Shown here piece by piece: positions 22,209-34,023 of a stretch of DNA of 64,000 bases. The position numbers were made by a program, and so were the translations under genes. Source of the stretch: Lytechinus pictus. Taxonomy: Eukaryota; Echinodermata; Echinoidea; Temnopleuroida; Toxopneustidae. Under the pieces are notes generated by a model. The model was given only the letters and a program-made list of their open reading frames with translations. It was not told the origin of the DNA and did not search any database. Within the stretch, counting starts at the first letter, position 1. Each line of letters opens with the position of its first letter. The stretch spans positions 18,656,603 through 18,720,602 of the forward strand of contig NC_087254.1 in assembly GCF_037042905.1 (NCBI RefSeq), written 5' to 3'.

Positions 22209-22760
22209 GATTCAGCGATGTTCTTTCTATCGCCTGTCATGGTGCCTACGATATAACCCTGATGATGACTGGGAATGAATTGACCAATGAACCTTAACAA
22301 GTAAACGGGGGCACAGACTTCATTAAAGACTGCGGAAAGGACAAAGACAATCGCAGATAATGTTAAAACCCGTTTACTTTCATGAATAGAAATGACTATT
22401 AACGCATTCATTTTCCCTGGAGAAATGTTTGAACTTGGCTATCAGAGTCACCCTTTTGTTATACAGTACTATGGAAACAAGTGGTGTCTAAAGAATAATT
22501 TTGTTTGACCATCCATGTTGTGGTGGTTCTGCCATACAGCGATATGGACGCGTGTCATAAATTGTTTTCCCAATATTTAGTACTCCATATTTTTCCGTTG
22601 CTGATTTAGTGATTCCTTTTATTTTTTACTATTTGAAATGCATATTTTCGTGTAAATGTTTGTCCAATCAGCTGAAACTTCCGTTGAAGTAAAAGATGTA
22701 TAAGATTGAACATTAAAGTGAGTCATTATATCAAATTATGAATTGATTATGTATAGACAA
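22209..22760 (+). other. Probable 3' UTR of the guanylate cyclase
   Basis: Noncoding sequence after the cyclase stop. An ATTAAA at 22712-22717, about 500 nt past the stop, is a possible polyadenylation signal; there is no independent evidence for the cleavage site. Confidence 0.4.
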
Positions 22761-25700
22761 AATTTGTAATTCCTTGAAAGGTACATACGTCACATTCACG
22801 AATTCAAGTAATAGGGTGAATAATGAAATGACAATTTTTTAATCGGATATATATATATATATAAACATTATTGATTTGGTTAGTATGGGGTTCAAAACTA
22901 GTAGGTGAATTTATATAGAAGTCTTTACTTTTTTCACCAAAATACAATATTTCTAAATTGTATTAACTTAAGTAATTACCAGGCTTACCTGGTTTTAGGA
23001 TGGTGGAAGTCATGGCTAAACGAATGTAATTGCAATTTAAATTCGCCACATTCCACCCAGAAAAAAAGTGAAGGAAAAAAAAATGAAGGAAAAAAGTGAA
23101 AACAAAAAAAGTCGATGGGTAGAGGAGATGTTTTCCCCTTTATTATTATGATGTTGTAATTATCCCAAGCATGTGTGTGGCGCCATGCATCTCTTGACAT
23201 TAAAAACAATAGACGTCTGTAATCAATAGCGATAAGTTGCACGGGTCTACCGAATCTTTCCCCTCCTACCATTTATCATGGTAGGCTAAATACTTCTCAA
23301 AAAGCCTAATTGGTCATCAAAATCCTTTACATCATAATTCATAAGAAAGAATAATTACAATCACGTGTCTGGCGTGTCATATATGTTTATTGGCCGTTGG
23401 ATGATAATCACGTTTTTATCAAATATTCTTTCCATATTAACTGAACACACTTTACTTAAACAATATCCCATATAGAATACTGGTAAGGCTACTGACCTGT
23501 GATTTTTCGTAACTACATGTAGTTGAACCTTGCTCCCTCCCCACCCCATCTCTCCCCTGCACGAAATTCAAGATTGCTACACAACCGCCATTTTGTTCCT
23601 TCAAGTCTTGGGAATCGTTGGGACAGCGTTAGTGAAAATCGGAAGAGAGAGCACTAGATCCTGGCTCCAATCGCAGGTTGGCTGAAAAAAGGGGGAATTG
23701 TCAACGATTTAAGTGCAAACGAATTGAAAATATTTTGTTTGAATCAATTGTCCTAAAATCACTCGTAATTATCTGATAGAATACCCCCGAACAAAAAGAA
23801 TGAGAAAATAAGAAAATTGCAAATCCCCTTCCGCCAAAGCTTATCTAAAATGTCACATTTGATTAGGATGGCATGTACATGTAATTTTTAGTGTGTCTTA
23901 CAATGCTTGAAATCACTGGCTTGTTTGTAACTTTTAAATGCATTTTACACATTTCCAAAACAATCGAAAATACAAGCCGAACTACTCTTTCAAGCCATAG
24001 AATAGTTTGAGAGTCTTGCCAGATGTATGTTTGTATTTCAATTTTTTGTTTATTATCATGATTATGTTAAGTGAGGTATTGTAATGTGATACGTTTGTAT
24101 GCTTTTTTCTCATTTTTTGAGACCATACCACAATTTTTCGAGTATTACAATTACGATCAATCGATAATGACTGGGACTGATTAATATCATAGGAAATTAT
24201 TTGCTAATCATTTTGGCCTCTATTCGAACTTGGGTTCAACTTAACACTTGGTCGAAAGCTGCACGGTTTGATTATGACCATCCGAACATGACACATATCC
24301 CCAAAGGGTGGAAGGTTCAATAAAACAATATCAGTATAATCGGCATTTAAATTGATAAATGACGCTACTTTACCAATAGATCACGGGGAAAACGATTACA
24401 GTAGACATTTGCAGTATGACAGTTTTGATATTTTCATCTTCCTTTCATTCTTAGCACAGGGTTAGGCATTTTTTACAGATTCTTTGAGGCTGGACATCAG
24501 AATACTGGTTCTAAGCATGCGAAGGTCTACCTTCTTTGTCATTATTCTTTGATTTCATTAATTTCCTATATTTAACGTTACACGGTCGGGTGCGGGAATA
24601 CAATTCCTTTGGCAAACCACCGGGCAGGCAATAATGTTGTTGCTTAATATGTGCTTAAAGCTTCTCGCAATCCCAGCCTGTAATTTTTTTGCGAGGAGAC
24701 CAAATTCATACTTTTTTGTAGCGTTGATGAAACTTTGGAACATTGTATTATAGAGCAGAAATCATGAAAATGGTATAGATAAAGAACGTTTTACGTGTAA
24801 TATATTCATCGTTGTATAGCTTTACATTGAATACATAACAACAAATTATATTATCTCCTTGGTTGTGATTTATATCGTATAGTTTTCAAGGGGACCCACA
24901 GAAGTCTTCAAAAGTATATTAATCATTTTTGTTATTATGTATATAATTCAAATAAATGGATATAATTCATGATGCATTGCAAGTATCTACTTTCATCTCT
25001 TAGTGTATAATGACGCCGTTTTTCTTCCTTTCAATCTGTTCTAATCCGATATTGGTTATTAAAGGCAAGAGGTTCATTCATCACTACTTGTTGTTTCACC
25101 TTTCGCCTTTTTTATATTGAAAAAAAAAATCAATATCACACACATCTTAAAATTCTACAAAAATAATAAACATCTTCAAAAAGGGGAAAGTGACCATTTT
25201 ATACTGATTCTTTAAAAATAAGAATTTGAACGCGGATTAGATATACATGTATTTTAAATATATATGTAAGATTTTAGATTGCTTGGAAACAAAATTATGA
25301 TAATGTAATTCATTTATTTTGTGACAATAGATTCACACTTTGACATGAGGTAGAATTTAGATTTCATCAAAACTTGCAACGCACTTTAACAAAAGACAAT
25401 TTCATAAAGAACGTGATTCGGGTTTGAGGTCGTTCCATTAGTTCTGCTTTGAGAGACGCGCAACCTCGGTCATTAACAACCAATTTACTCCCTAACAAGG
25501 ATTGATTTTGAGATGGAAAAATATTGAAGGGTTCGTTTAATGACGTAAGTGTGATTTCGGTCCAGAAGGGTAGTATATGAAGGAGGCCGAGTGCGCCAAG
25601 CACAACCCCTCGTTCGCTACTGACTAAATTCAATTTCAGTTGAGTTTATTCCAGGGCGTTTATTGAGTTAAAGTCGTCGTGGGCTCTATGTAAATGTGTC

Positions 25701-26279
25701 TCTATTTTCTAAATGAAACTCCGAGTATATATTATCTCCCTACTTCATTCAAATCGCGCGGGAAATGAAAATGTCTCTATGTCTTATTTAACACGTATGA
25801 GATGGTTGATAATAATATATAATAGCCTACATGCCCGTTGTATTTATAGTTGCTACCTCTCATGCGCGAATATAAAGCGGCTGTCTTAATCCCATCTAGA
25901 TTCTTTTTAAGGGGGAGGGGGTCACCCATACAGAAACAACCCCCCCCCCAAAAAAAAAAAAAATGTCAATAAATGAAAAAAATAATTAAATAAAAAAAAC
26001 ACACACAACAGATAAAATCGTACGTTAACAGTCACACTTCGTTTTGTTTTTACTTATAGAAAAATATAATAATATTGTACATGCTTCGATTTATATTATC
26101 TGTAAAAGTTTATTGTTCTGTTGAAAATGAAATAAATTGAAATAGAACATGGACTTGTTAATTAGTTTTGATCGGTCCGAAGTTTAGTTCATTTTACTTC
26201 ATGTATATGACATTATGCCACATACTCACCGGGGAAAGCGGCTCCAGACCGACTCGGGGTTTGCGTGTAAAGGCCACCG
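22761..26279. other. Intergenic, nothing recognised
   Basis: AT-rich, with a short TA run near 22849-22862 and A/C homopolymers near 25940-25970. The ORFs here have no recognisable family features or splice context. Confidence 0.5.
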
Positions 26280-26595
26280 CACACCTCACGACTGTTCGCG
26301 ATCCGATTTTGGAACAAATTGTAATTTGCTCATTTTCTGAAAATGTGAATGGAACATATTATTTTATTTGAGGTTAAAATCAATTGAAAGAATACTAATA
26401 TAACCATTTTGAAAGATTGCAAGCCTTTATTTTGGATTAAAAGCCAAATTAGTTTCAAATCGTAGCCAATCGTACGACTGCTATGACGCCATTACGACTA
26501 GATATTAAATTCGCTTTTATTCTAAGAAGGATGATAGCATAGTCAACGAGTTGAACATAGGTATTCGTACGATGATTTAGAACATTACACAGTAA

Positions 26596-27770
26596 AGCCC
26601 CTTTCACAATTGACGTACGACCTGTTTACGACCGCCTGCAACAGATTTTTCTTGTTGTTGCACGATCGATCTCTTGGTGTCTTGCGAGCACTCGCAGTGG
26701 TTGTAGACGAACGCACGAATTTGAGGTGGTCGGAGGTGGTCGTGACTGGTCGCATCTGAATCTGAACATGTTCAAAATCCAAACGCGATCAAATACGATT
26801 GGTTTACTCGCATCAGGTCGTACCATCGGTCGGGCGATCATCGTGTGAGTGTTGTTCAACGTTGTACGACTTGGTGCGAGAGGTGACACAACTACGTATA
26901 GTCGCATTTAGTCGACTGGAGGTCGTACAACACTTGCACATGCGCTAGATACCTACAGAGACCAGTCTTGCGACTGGTTGCGATAATATAAGACTGTTGC
27001 AAGACCGATCGAAATTACGGCTTACAACATTCCACTACCGTTGCATTCGCATGTATGCGACCGTACAGCCCCTTTCACAATTGACATCCGACCAGTTTAC
27101 GACCGCCTGCAACAGTTTTTTTCTGCTGTTGCACGATCGATCTCTTGGTGACTTGCGAGCACTCGCAGTCGTTGTAGACGGTCGCACGAACTCGAGGTGG
27201 TCGTGACTGGTCACATCTGAACTTTGAACATGTTCAAAATCCGAACGCGATCAAATACGACCGATTCACTCGCATCAGCTCGTATCCGGGGTCGTACCAT
27301 CGGTCGGGCGATCATCGTGGGAGTGTTGTTCAACGTTGCACGACTTGGTGCGAGAGGTGGCACAACTAAGTAGTCGCATTTACTCGACTGGAGGTCGTAC
27401 AACACTTGCACATGTGCTAGCGACCTACATGTACAGAGACCTGTCTTGCGACTGGGTGCGATAATATGATGTGCCATAAGACTGTTGCAAGACCGATCGC
27501 AACGGCTTACAACATTGCACTACCGTTGTGTGCGACCGTTCCCCTCGCAATCCCTCGTGCAACACTCGCATGTGATCGCACGAGCACAATAGGATCATAA
27601 TCGACTTACTCGTGCAACGGGTTTTACTGGTTGTTTTTGTTGTACGACAGCTGTTGCAACTGTGAAAGCCTATGTGCGATATTATGAGATGACTGGCGAT
27701 TGATGCCTGTTGCAGCCTGTCGCACGACCAAAAGGTCGCAAGTGGTCGTACGTCAATTGTGAAAGGGGCT
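26596..27770. mobile_element. Inner element A, 1175 bp, TAA target duplication
   Basis: Termini AGCCCCTTTCACAATTGACG and its inverted counterpart, flanked by TAA at 26593-26595 and 27771-27773. A second copy of the left terminus at 27066 divides it into a partial (26596-27065) and a longer (27066-27770) subunit. The 3-bp TWA target fits PIF/Harbinger-type mobilisation. CpG-rich compared with surroundings. Confidence 0.83.
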
Positions 27771-27865
27771 TAAGATATTCCAAGTCTCAATATTAGCATC
27801 AAATTCTACTACATTTTATTCTGATATCGGGTCATAGACCAATCGCAAGGTGTGCGGTCGCCTAA

Positions 27866-29051
27866 AGCCCCTTTCACAATTGACGTACGACCATTTGCGA
27901 CCTTTTGGTCGTGCGACAGGCTGCAACAGGCATCAATCGCTAGTCATCTCATAAGATCGCACAGAGGCTTTCACAGTTGCAACAGCTGTCGTACAACAAA
28001 AACAACCAGTAAACCCCGTTGCACGAGTAAGTCGCATATGCTCTTATTGTGCTCGTGCGATCACATGCGAGTGTTGCACGAGGGATTGCGAGTGGAACGG
28101 TCGCATACATGCGAATGAAATGGTAGTGCAATGTTGTAAGCCGTTGCGATCGGTCTTGCAACAGTCTTATGGCCCATATTATTATCGCAACCAGTCGCAA
28201 GACAGGTCTCTGTACATGTAGGTCGCTTGCACATGTGCAAGTGTTGCACGACCTCCAGTCAAGTAAATGCGACTACTTAGTTGTGCCACCTCTCGCACCA
28301 AGTCGTACAACGTTGAACAACACTCGCACGATGATCGCCCGACCGATGGTACGACCCCGGGTACGGCCTGATGCGAGTGAATCGATCGTATTTGATCGCG
28401 TTCGGATTTTGAACATGTTCAAAGTTCAGATGTGACCAGCCACGACCACCTCGAGTTCGTGCGACCGTCTACAACGACTGCGAGTGCTCGCAAGACACCA
28501 AGAGATCGATCGTGCAACAACAAGAAAAAACTGTTGCAGGCGGTCGTAAACTGGTTGGACGTCAATTGTGAAAGGGGCTGAACGGTCGCATACATGCGAA
28601 TGCAACGGTAGTGGAATGTAGTAAGCCGTAATTTCGATCGGTCTTGCAACAGTCTCATATTATCGCACCCAGTCGCAAGACTGGTCTCTGTAGGTCTCCA
28701 GCACATGTGCAAGTGTTGTACGACCTCCAGTCGACTAAATGCGACTATACTTAGTTGTGCCACCTCTCGCACCAAGTCGTACAACGTTGAACAACACTCA
28801 CACGATGATCGCCCGACCGATGGTACGACCTGTTGCGAGTGAATCAATCGTATTTGATCGCGTTTGGATTTTGAACATGTTCAAAGTTCAGATGCGACCA
28901 GTCACGATCACCTCCGACCACCTCGAGTTTGTGCGATCGTCTACAACGACTGCGAGTGCTCGCAAGACACCAAGGGATCGATCGTGCAACAACAAGAAAA
29001 AACTGTTGCAGGTGGTCGTAAACAGGTCGTACGTCAATTGTGAAAGGGGCT
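27866..29051. mobile_element. Inner element B, inverted copy of A
   Basis: 1186 bp with the same termini. Subunit order is mirrored: the longer unit at 27866-28579, then the partial unit at 28580-29051. Flanks are TAA on the left and TTA on the right. With A it forms arms of ~1.18 kb around a ~95-bp spacer. Confidence 0.83.
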
Positions 29052-29315
29052 TTAAGGCAATCACACACATTACGATTGGTCTGCGACCCGAATTTGGAAT
29101 GAAATGTAGTAGAATTTGATGCTGATATTGAGACATGGAACATCTTTAGTGTAATGTTGCACATCTTCGTACGAAAACCCATTTTCGAATCTGTGACTCT
29201 GCTAACATCCTTATTAAAATGAAATATTCAATATCTAGTCGTAATGACGTCATAACAATCGTGCGATTGACTACGATTTGAAACTTAATAAAGGCTCGCA
29301 GTTTGTTATATTTTA

Positions 29316-29477
29316 CCTTGGTCACATTTGCTCTACGGCGGCCGTACGGCGAGTCGAAAACAGTCGTTTTATTCATTTTTATTCAAACCACCGATATGTA
29401 GCTGGTACAAAAAAAAAATGTTAAAACGGCTGTTTTCGACTCGCCGTACGGCCGCCGTAAAACAAATTTGACCAAGG
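29316..29477. mobile_element. 162-bp TA-flanked foldback MITE
   Basis: Starts CCTTGGTCACATTTGCTC and ends in the near complement, flanked by TA at 29314-29315 and 29478-29479. Arms of ~58 bp include CGGCGGCCGTACGGCGAGTC in both. TA target fits Tc1/mariner-type mobilisation. Confidence 0.85.
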
Positions 29478-29605
29478 TATTAGTATTCTTTCAGCATGTT
29501 CAGTTAATTTGAACATCAAATTAAAAAAACCCTTTTAATTCACATTTCAGAACATGAGGGACATGTGACGGATCATTGACCAGTCGTAAGGTGTGCGATG
29601 GCCTT

Positions 29606-31329
29606 CAGATATCTATCGGTCGGTTTGGAGTCCATTCCATTGGCATGACTGTAGCATTAGAGAGAGAGGGAGAAAGAAAATAACTCAAGCAAGATGCGAT
29701 TGGATTATGAGAATTAAAAGACTTACGAAATACTAGATTAACGTTTAATGATCAAGTGCGAATGTTTTAAAACATTCTTTTGTCGAGATTTCGAAGTTTT
29801 GTTATTAAGTGACACTTAATTATTGTTAACCGGGTTCTTACATTAATCTACAAGAAAACGTTCGAATGGAGCAGACCTTGCTTCATAAAGGTAAATATGA
29901 ACACTTAGCTAATAAAAAACAAATAGTGTGAGCAGAAAGCTTTCTTTTTTTATAGTTTATGTAATGTAGGCTAAAATTCAAATTATACATTAAACATGAT
30001 GCAAATAATTTTGCAATTAATGTGACAAAAAAGGCAAATAACTTTGCACTTAACATCTCAATAATATTGCCTCAAGTTTATTTCCACTCATAAAAAAGAA
30101 TGCAGCAAAAATAGTACAATTTGGTGATATTGTATCCAATAACTAACCTCGACACAAAAGAGAAAATATTACATACTTCAAATAAAGTTACAACCTCAAT
30201 TACATGAAACGCACCTAGATTAATAACCCCCCCCCCAAAAAAAAAAATAATTAAAGAGAGTGGATGAGCTTGCAAAATAAGCTGAAGTTACCTTGAATTG
30301 AAGGTCAACCACCAAATAAGAGGGATGGGTGGGGTGGGGTTATCTCTATTCAAACAATCGCATGGATATAGAGGGCGTAGTAATTATAATCAATGTGTTG
30401 AATCAGCTGAACACACCCCCTCTGAAGCATCGGGTGTGAAGAGCCGTATATACATGATATAAAGGACTAGTTGCTCGGTTGGTGTATTCTTGCCAGGAGG
30501 AAGATCAGGGATCAGTTAGCTTGATTGCAAGTCGATGCTAATCGTATAATCTCTCCTCGCTTTGATTGACCTAATCGCAAATGCAAGATTTATTCTGGCA
30601 ATTAAACCCCCCATCCCTGGCATTCAATCCTATTTGCTTCTAACTTCTATTGCATGATGTATAAGTAGGTCACCGGGTAAAAAAAAAGAAAGAAGAAACC
30701 TGATCTACCCCTACACTTACCCCGACCTATTTTAATAACAACTCGATTAAAACTATCTTGATGTAGCCAGGAGCGTAAGCTTTACTCGAGGTTGAAAAAT
30801 GTACCTTTCATTAATCTTTTAAGAGCGCTATGTTAGGGCAGCTTCCACATCTAATCCATGTGTCTTTCCGAAATGAGTTTTTTCAAAAATGATAGACCGA
30901 TTTTATAACATATGGCGCTAACGAATACAAAGTGGACTGTCGTGGAAATTAAATTTATCATTTTTCATAACCATTGTTTTTCCCCTCCAGATACTTTTAT
31001 ACAATTATAACATTTCTTTTTCAATCTCATAATTATCATTTATTGCCACTTTGAACTATGGTAATCATTATTCAAATAACATTATTGAGGGCACTGATAA
31101 GAATTACAACAAAGAAGCGCCTTTGAAATAGTTATTGAACTCCCGAGGCAAAGCAAAATGGCGCTTGGACTGTTAGAGGTAGCAAGCATGCCTAGTGTGT
31201 GCAATTATCATACTATTCAAGGAAAGTGATGCGCATTATGTCTAATGAGATAAAAAAAAATCTTTTAAACCAGTACTGGTCTTCTTTATTTGAATAAAAA
31301 ATATACACACGTATACATGTACACAAATT
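29606..31329. other. Intergenic, nothing recognised
   Basis: AT-rich sequence without supported exons or repeats beyond short homopolymer runs. Confidence 0.5.
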
Positions 31330-31998
31330 CAAAAAAGAGCTTGTAGAATCATGTTGGGCCCAAACTACACAGATTATGCCAGTGCTTGCCTATCATGTGA
31401 AATTCCTACTCTGGAATACAGAAGGGAGAAACTCAGCCTGGATTTCGCAATGTCTTTAACCAAACATCCAACATTCAGTACCTGGTTACCTCCTCCAAAA
31501 AACTTAACCATCAATCTCCGACATACTCCTAGATATCAGCAATACAAATGTAAGACAAATCGATTTCGCAATAGCCCCATACCATATTTCATAGATCTCC
31601 TGAATAAAGACATGCCCAATCGATAAACCCATTGCTCATTTGAAAGAAATACCAGCCTACTTGCAATATCAAGTTTTTTCATGAATGAGGAAATCAACTC
31701 TTTTATTTAATATCCATATATTTTTATTGATCTTTTACAGCTTACTTATTTTGTTTTTATTATTCTTAATTTACCTTTTCCTCATTATCTTATGTACATG
31801 TATGTAAATCTTCATTGCCTAAGTATTCTTGCCTATACACATATTTCTCATGTCACTTTTTACAAAGGTGTACTGCTTTTTAATGTTTGAAATATGTAAT
31901 GAGTCTTTTAATTGTTTTTACTTTGTATGCATGACCAATTCAGCCATTTGGCTGCGACTCATGTTTTTAATAAACCTTGAATTGAATTGAATTGAAAC
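31330..31998 (+). mobile_element. 5'-truncated LINE: RT C terminus and 3' UTR
   Basis: Frame from ~31330 reads QIQKRACRIMLGPNYTDYAS then IPTLEYRREKLSLDFAMSL, the C-terminal extension of reverse transcriptase in CR1/Jockey-like LINEs; stop at 31624-31626. About 370 bp of 3' UTR follow and end in AATAAACC and short TTGAA repeats, typical of such elements. No RT catalytic motif remains. Confidence 0.82.
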
Positions 31999-32451
31999 AA
32001 AAGTTTTACAAGTTATGAGATAATGAGATAATGATTTGAATCTTTGTTTCCTGATTAACTATCCTCATTTGAAAATTGTAATGACGGGTCAAAAGAACAA
32101 GTCTTTAGAACTTTCCTTTGCTTCGGTCATTACCGATGTACCGGGTCATTATACTTATGATAATGAGACGAATTACTTAATTTATTAATAGTCATAACAA
32201 TGTCAAAAATCGTTGTGAATATATAACAGATCAACGAAGATTACTTTCGGCGGAACTACAACAAATAGTGACTTGTAAATAGCAATTTACCTATCGGACA
32301 GCAACACATATCGGACAGTCATTCATTACAAATCCAACGCAACAACTTTGGCTGGTCTGACGACGGTTTCGCTTGTGTGATTTAACACGTCGATCTTAAC
32401 ACTTTGTGAAAAGCGTCCTTCCCTATATCCCAACCCGAGGATGGATTGATT

Positions 32452-32639
32452 TTATACAGGTCCAGGAGCTCTCACAGGCTCGGGCTGATTCATAGGTTGG
32501 TTTGGAGCTTGGGCAAACTCACAGGCAAACGGCAGACCGTTAACCCTGTTCACTGGGTGCTCACAGTCTGTAGTGTTCCATTTCTTCTGGCTGATCCCTC
32601 GACCAGACACATATGTACAAAAACCACCTTCACTGTCGA
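32452..32639 (-). CDS. Lectin exon 3: C-terminal CTLD and Pro/Asn tail
   Basis: After acceptor ttcatcccatacccag the frame reads VDSEGGFCTYVSGRGISQKK, WNTTDC and PFACEF, then a short tail NQPMNQPEPVRAPGPV and TAA. A minus-strand AATAAA (32181-32186) lies about 270 nt past the stop. Confidence 0.91.
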
Positions 32640-33974
32640 CTGGGTATGGGATGAAAGAAGATAAATGAGTGAATCATATTTACATTTCTGTCAGCCACCT
32701 CCCTTGTATTTCATTTTTAGTGAATACGCCAGAAATGTGGGTAACTACCTGATGAGGGAGGGTGAATGTGTCGAAATTTTTATTTTCTATTGTTATATTA
32801 TGGTTAATAGATGCCCCCTCCCATAAATGTACTTTACTATTTTATAAGAAACACGCTTTATTTTCAAATGCACTACATCAATCTAATGATAGTCTTCCAC
32901 TGTTGAATATCGCACACAATATTGCGACACTCTTTAGTTGATTGTCCCTGGTTTTGCCCTAAACTACCTATTGCTAATCTTTCAAAATGGGGGGATTGTA
33001 AAATCATAATTAAAAAAATCGAGTCAGTAAAGAGGGTAACAAAGTCAATGACATATTGTAGGAAAACAATGATTTTCGTAAATACCCATCATGATCTATA
33101 ATCATCATGGAAACATATCGGACAAAGGTTAATTCAAACTGAAGTTTGCTACAAAGAAAGTTCATCACCAAAAACTACAAAGTGCGCGAAAAAAAATACA
33201 CATCTGATAACGTGACTATAATTATTAGAGTGAACACGATATTGTTTAAGGCACTGCTCAATGCAAACATTAGTCCGACAGAGGTTGGTAGACATTCACA
33301 TCTTCTCCTGATAAGCACTGTACGTTAATCATGGGGAGCGTTTCATCAACATTTTCGTCCGACAAGTTGTCAAGTCTGATAATTTTCCTTGCTTATGATT
33401 GGCTGAGAGGCACTCTCACCATAGTGACTGTCGTGAAAAACAGTACTTGTCGGATAAATGTCTGACAAGTCCTTTCATGGAACGCTCCCCTGCAATCGCT
33501 ATTGCTCTGAGCCAACCAATGTAAACGAGTTACCGTCACCGATCAATGACCATTACTCAACATGGCCGCAAAACGTAATAACATGAATGATGCATACTTG
33601 ATGAATGTTCTTAGAAAAAAAACCTCTTGCTATGAATGAGCTACAGGCATAGAAAAAAGGCTACATAGTCGGCGAATGTATTTGTTTTTAACTCGGAACT
33701 AGTTCTCGTAAAAAAATATTTCACTAAACCTTATAAACTCCATGATAGTCTCGGGAAGCGTTACATGAAATGACCTGTCGGACATTTTATTCGACAAATC
33801 ATGTTTCATCCGAAAGTTACCATAGTAACAGTGCTTCTCGGTCAATCAAAATCAAGGGAAGTTGTCAAATCTGACAACATGTCAGACCAAAATGTTGATG
33901 AAACGCTCTCATGACATGTAGTGTTGAAATTATTTTCTTTGATGAATGCTAGAAGGCAAAATTATCCACCCGTC

Positions 33975-34023
<49 letters not shown>

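Larger units (their letters stand above)
26280..29605. mobile_element. Nested transposon composite with mirrored elements
   Basis: Two copies of an outer element lie in opposite orientation: O1 26280-27862 and O2 29055-29605, with ends AGGCCACCGCACACC and the complementary GGTGTGCG...GGCCTT. O1 is split by inner element A (26596-27770); inner element B (27866-29051) lies between O1 and O2 and is inverted relative to A. O2 holds a small TA-flanked MITE. All parts are noncoding despite many short ORFs. Confidence 0.85.

Noticed and set aside
25367..25633. 88-residue minus-strand ORF
   Set aside because: No homology recognised, no splice or promoter context.
26585..29182. Many overlapping ORFs of 60-142 residues on both strands
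   Set aside because: They fall inside inverted copies of noncoding mobile elements and repeat with the subunits; the CpG-rich sequence simply has few stop codons. No protein family features.
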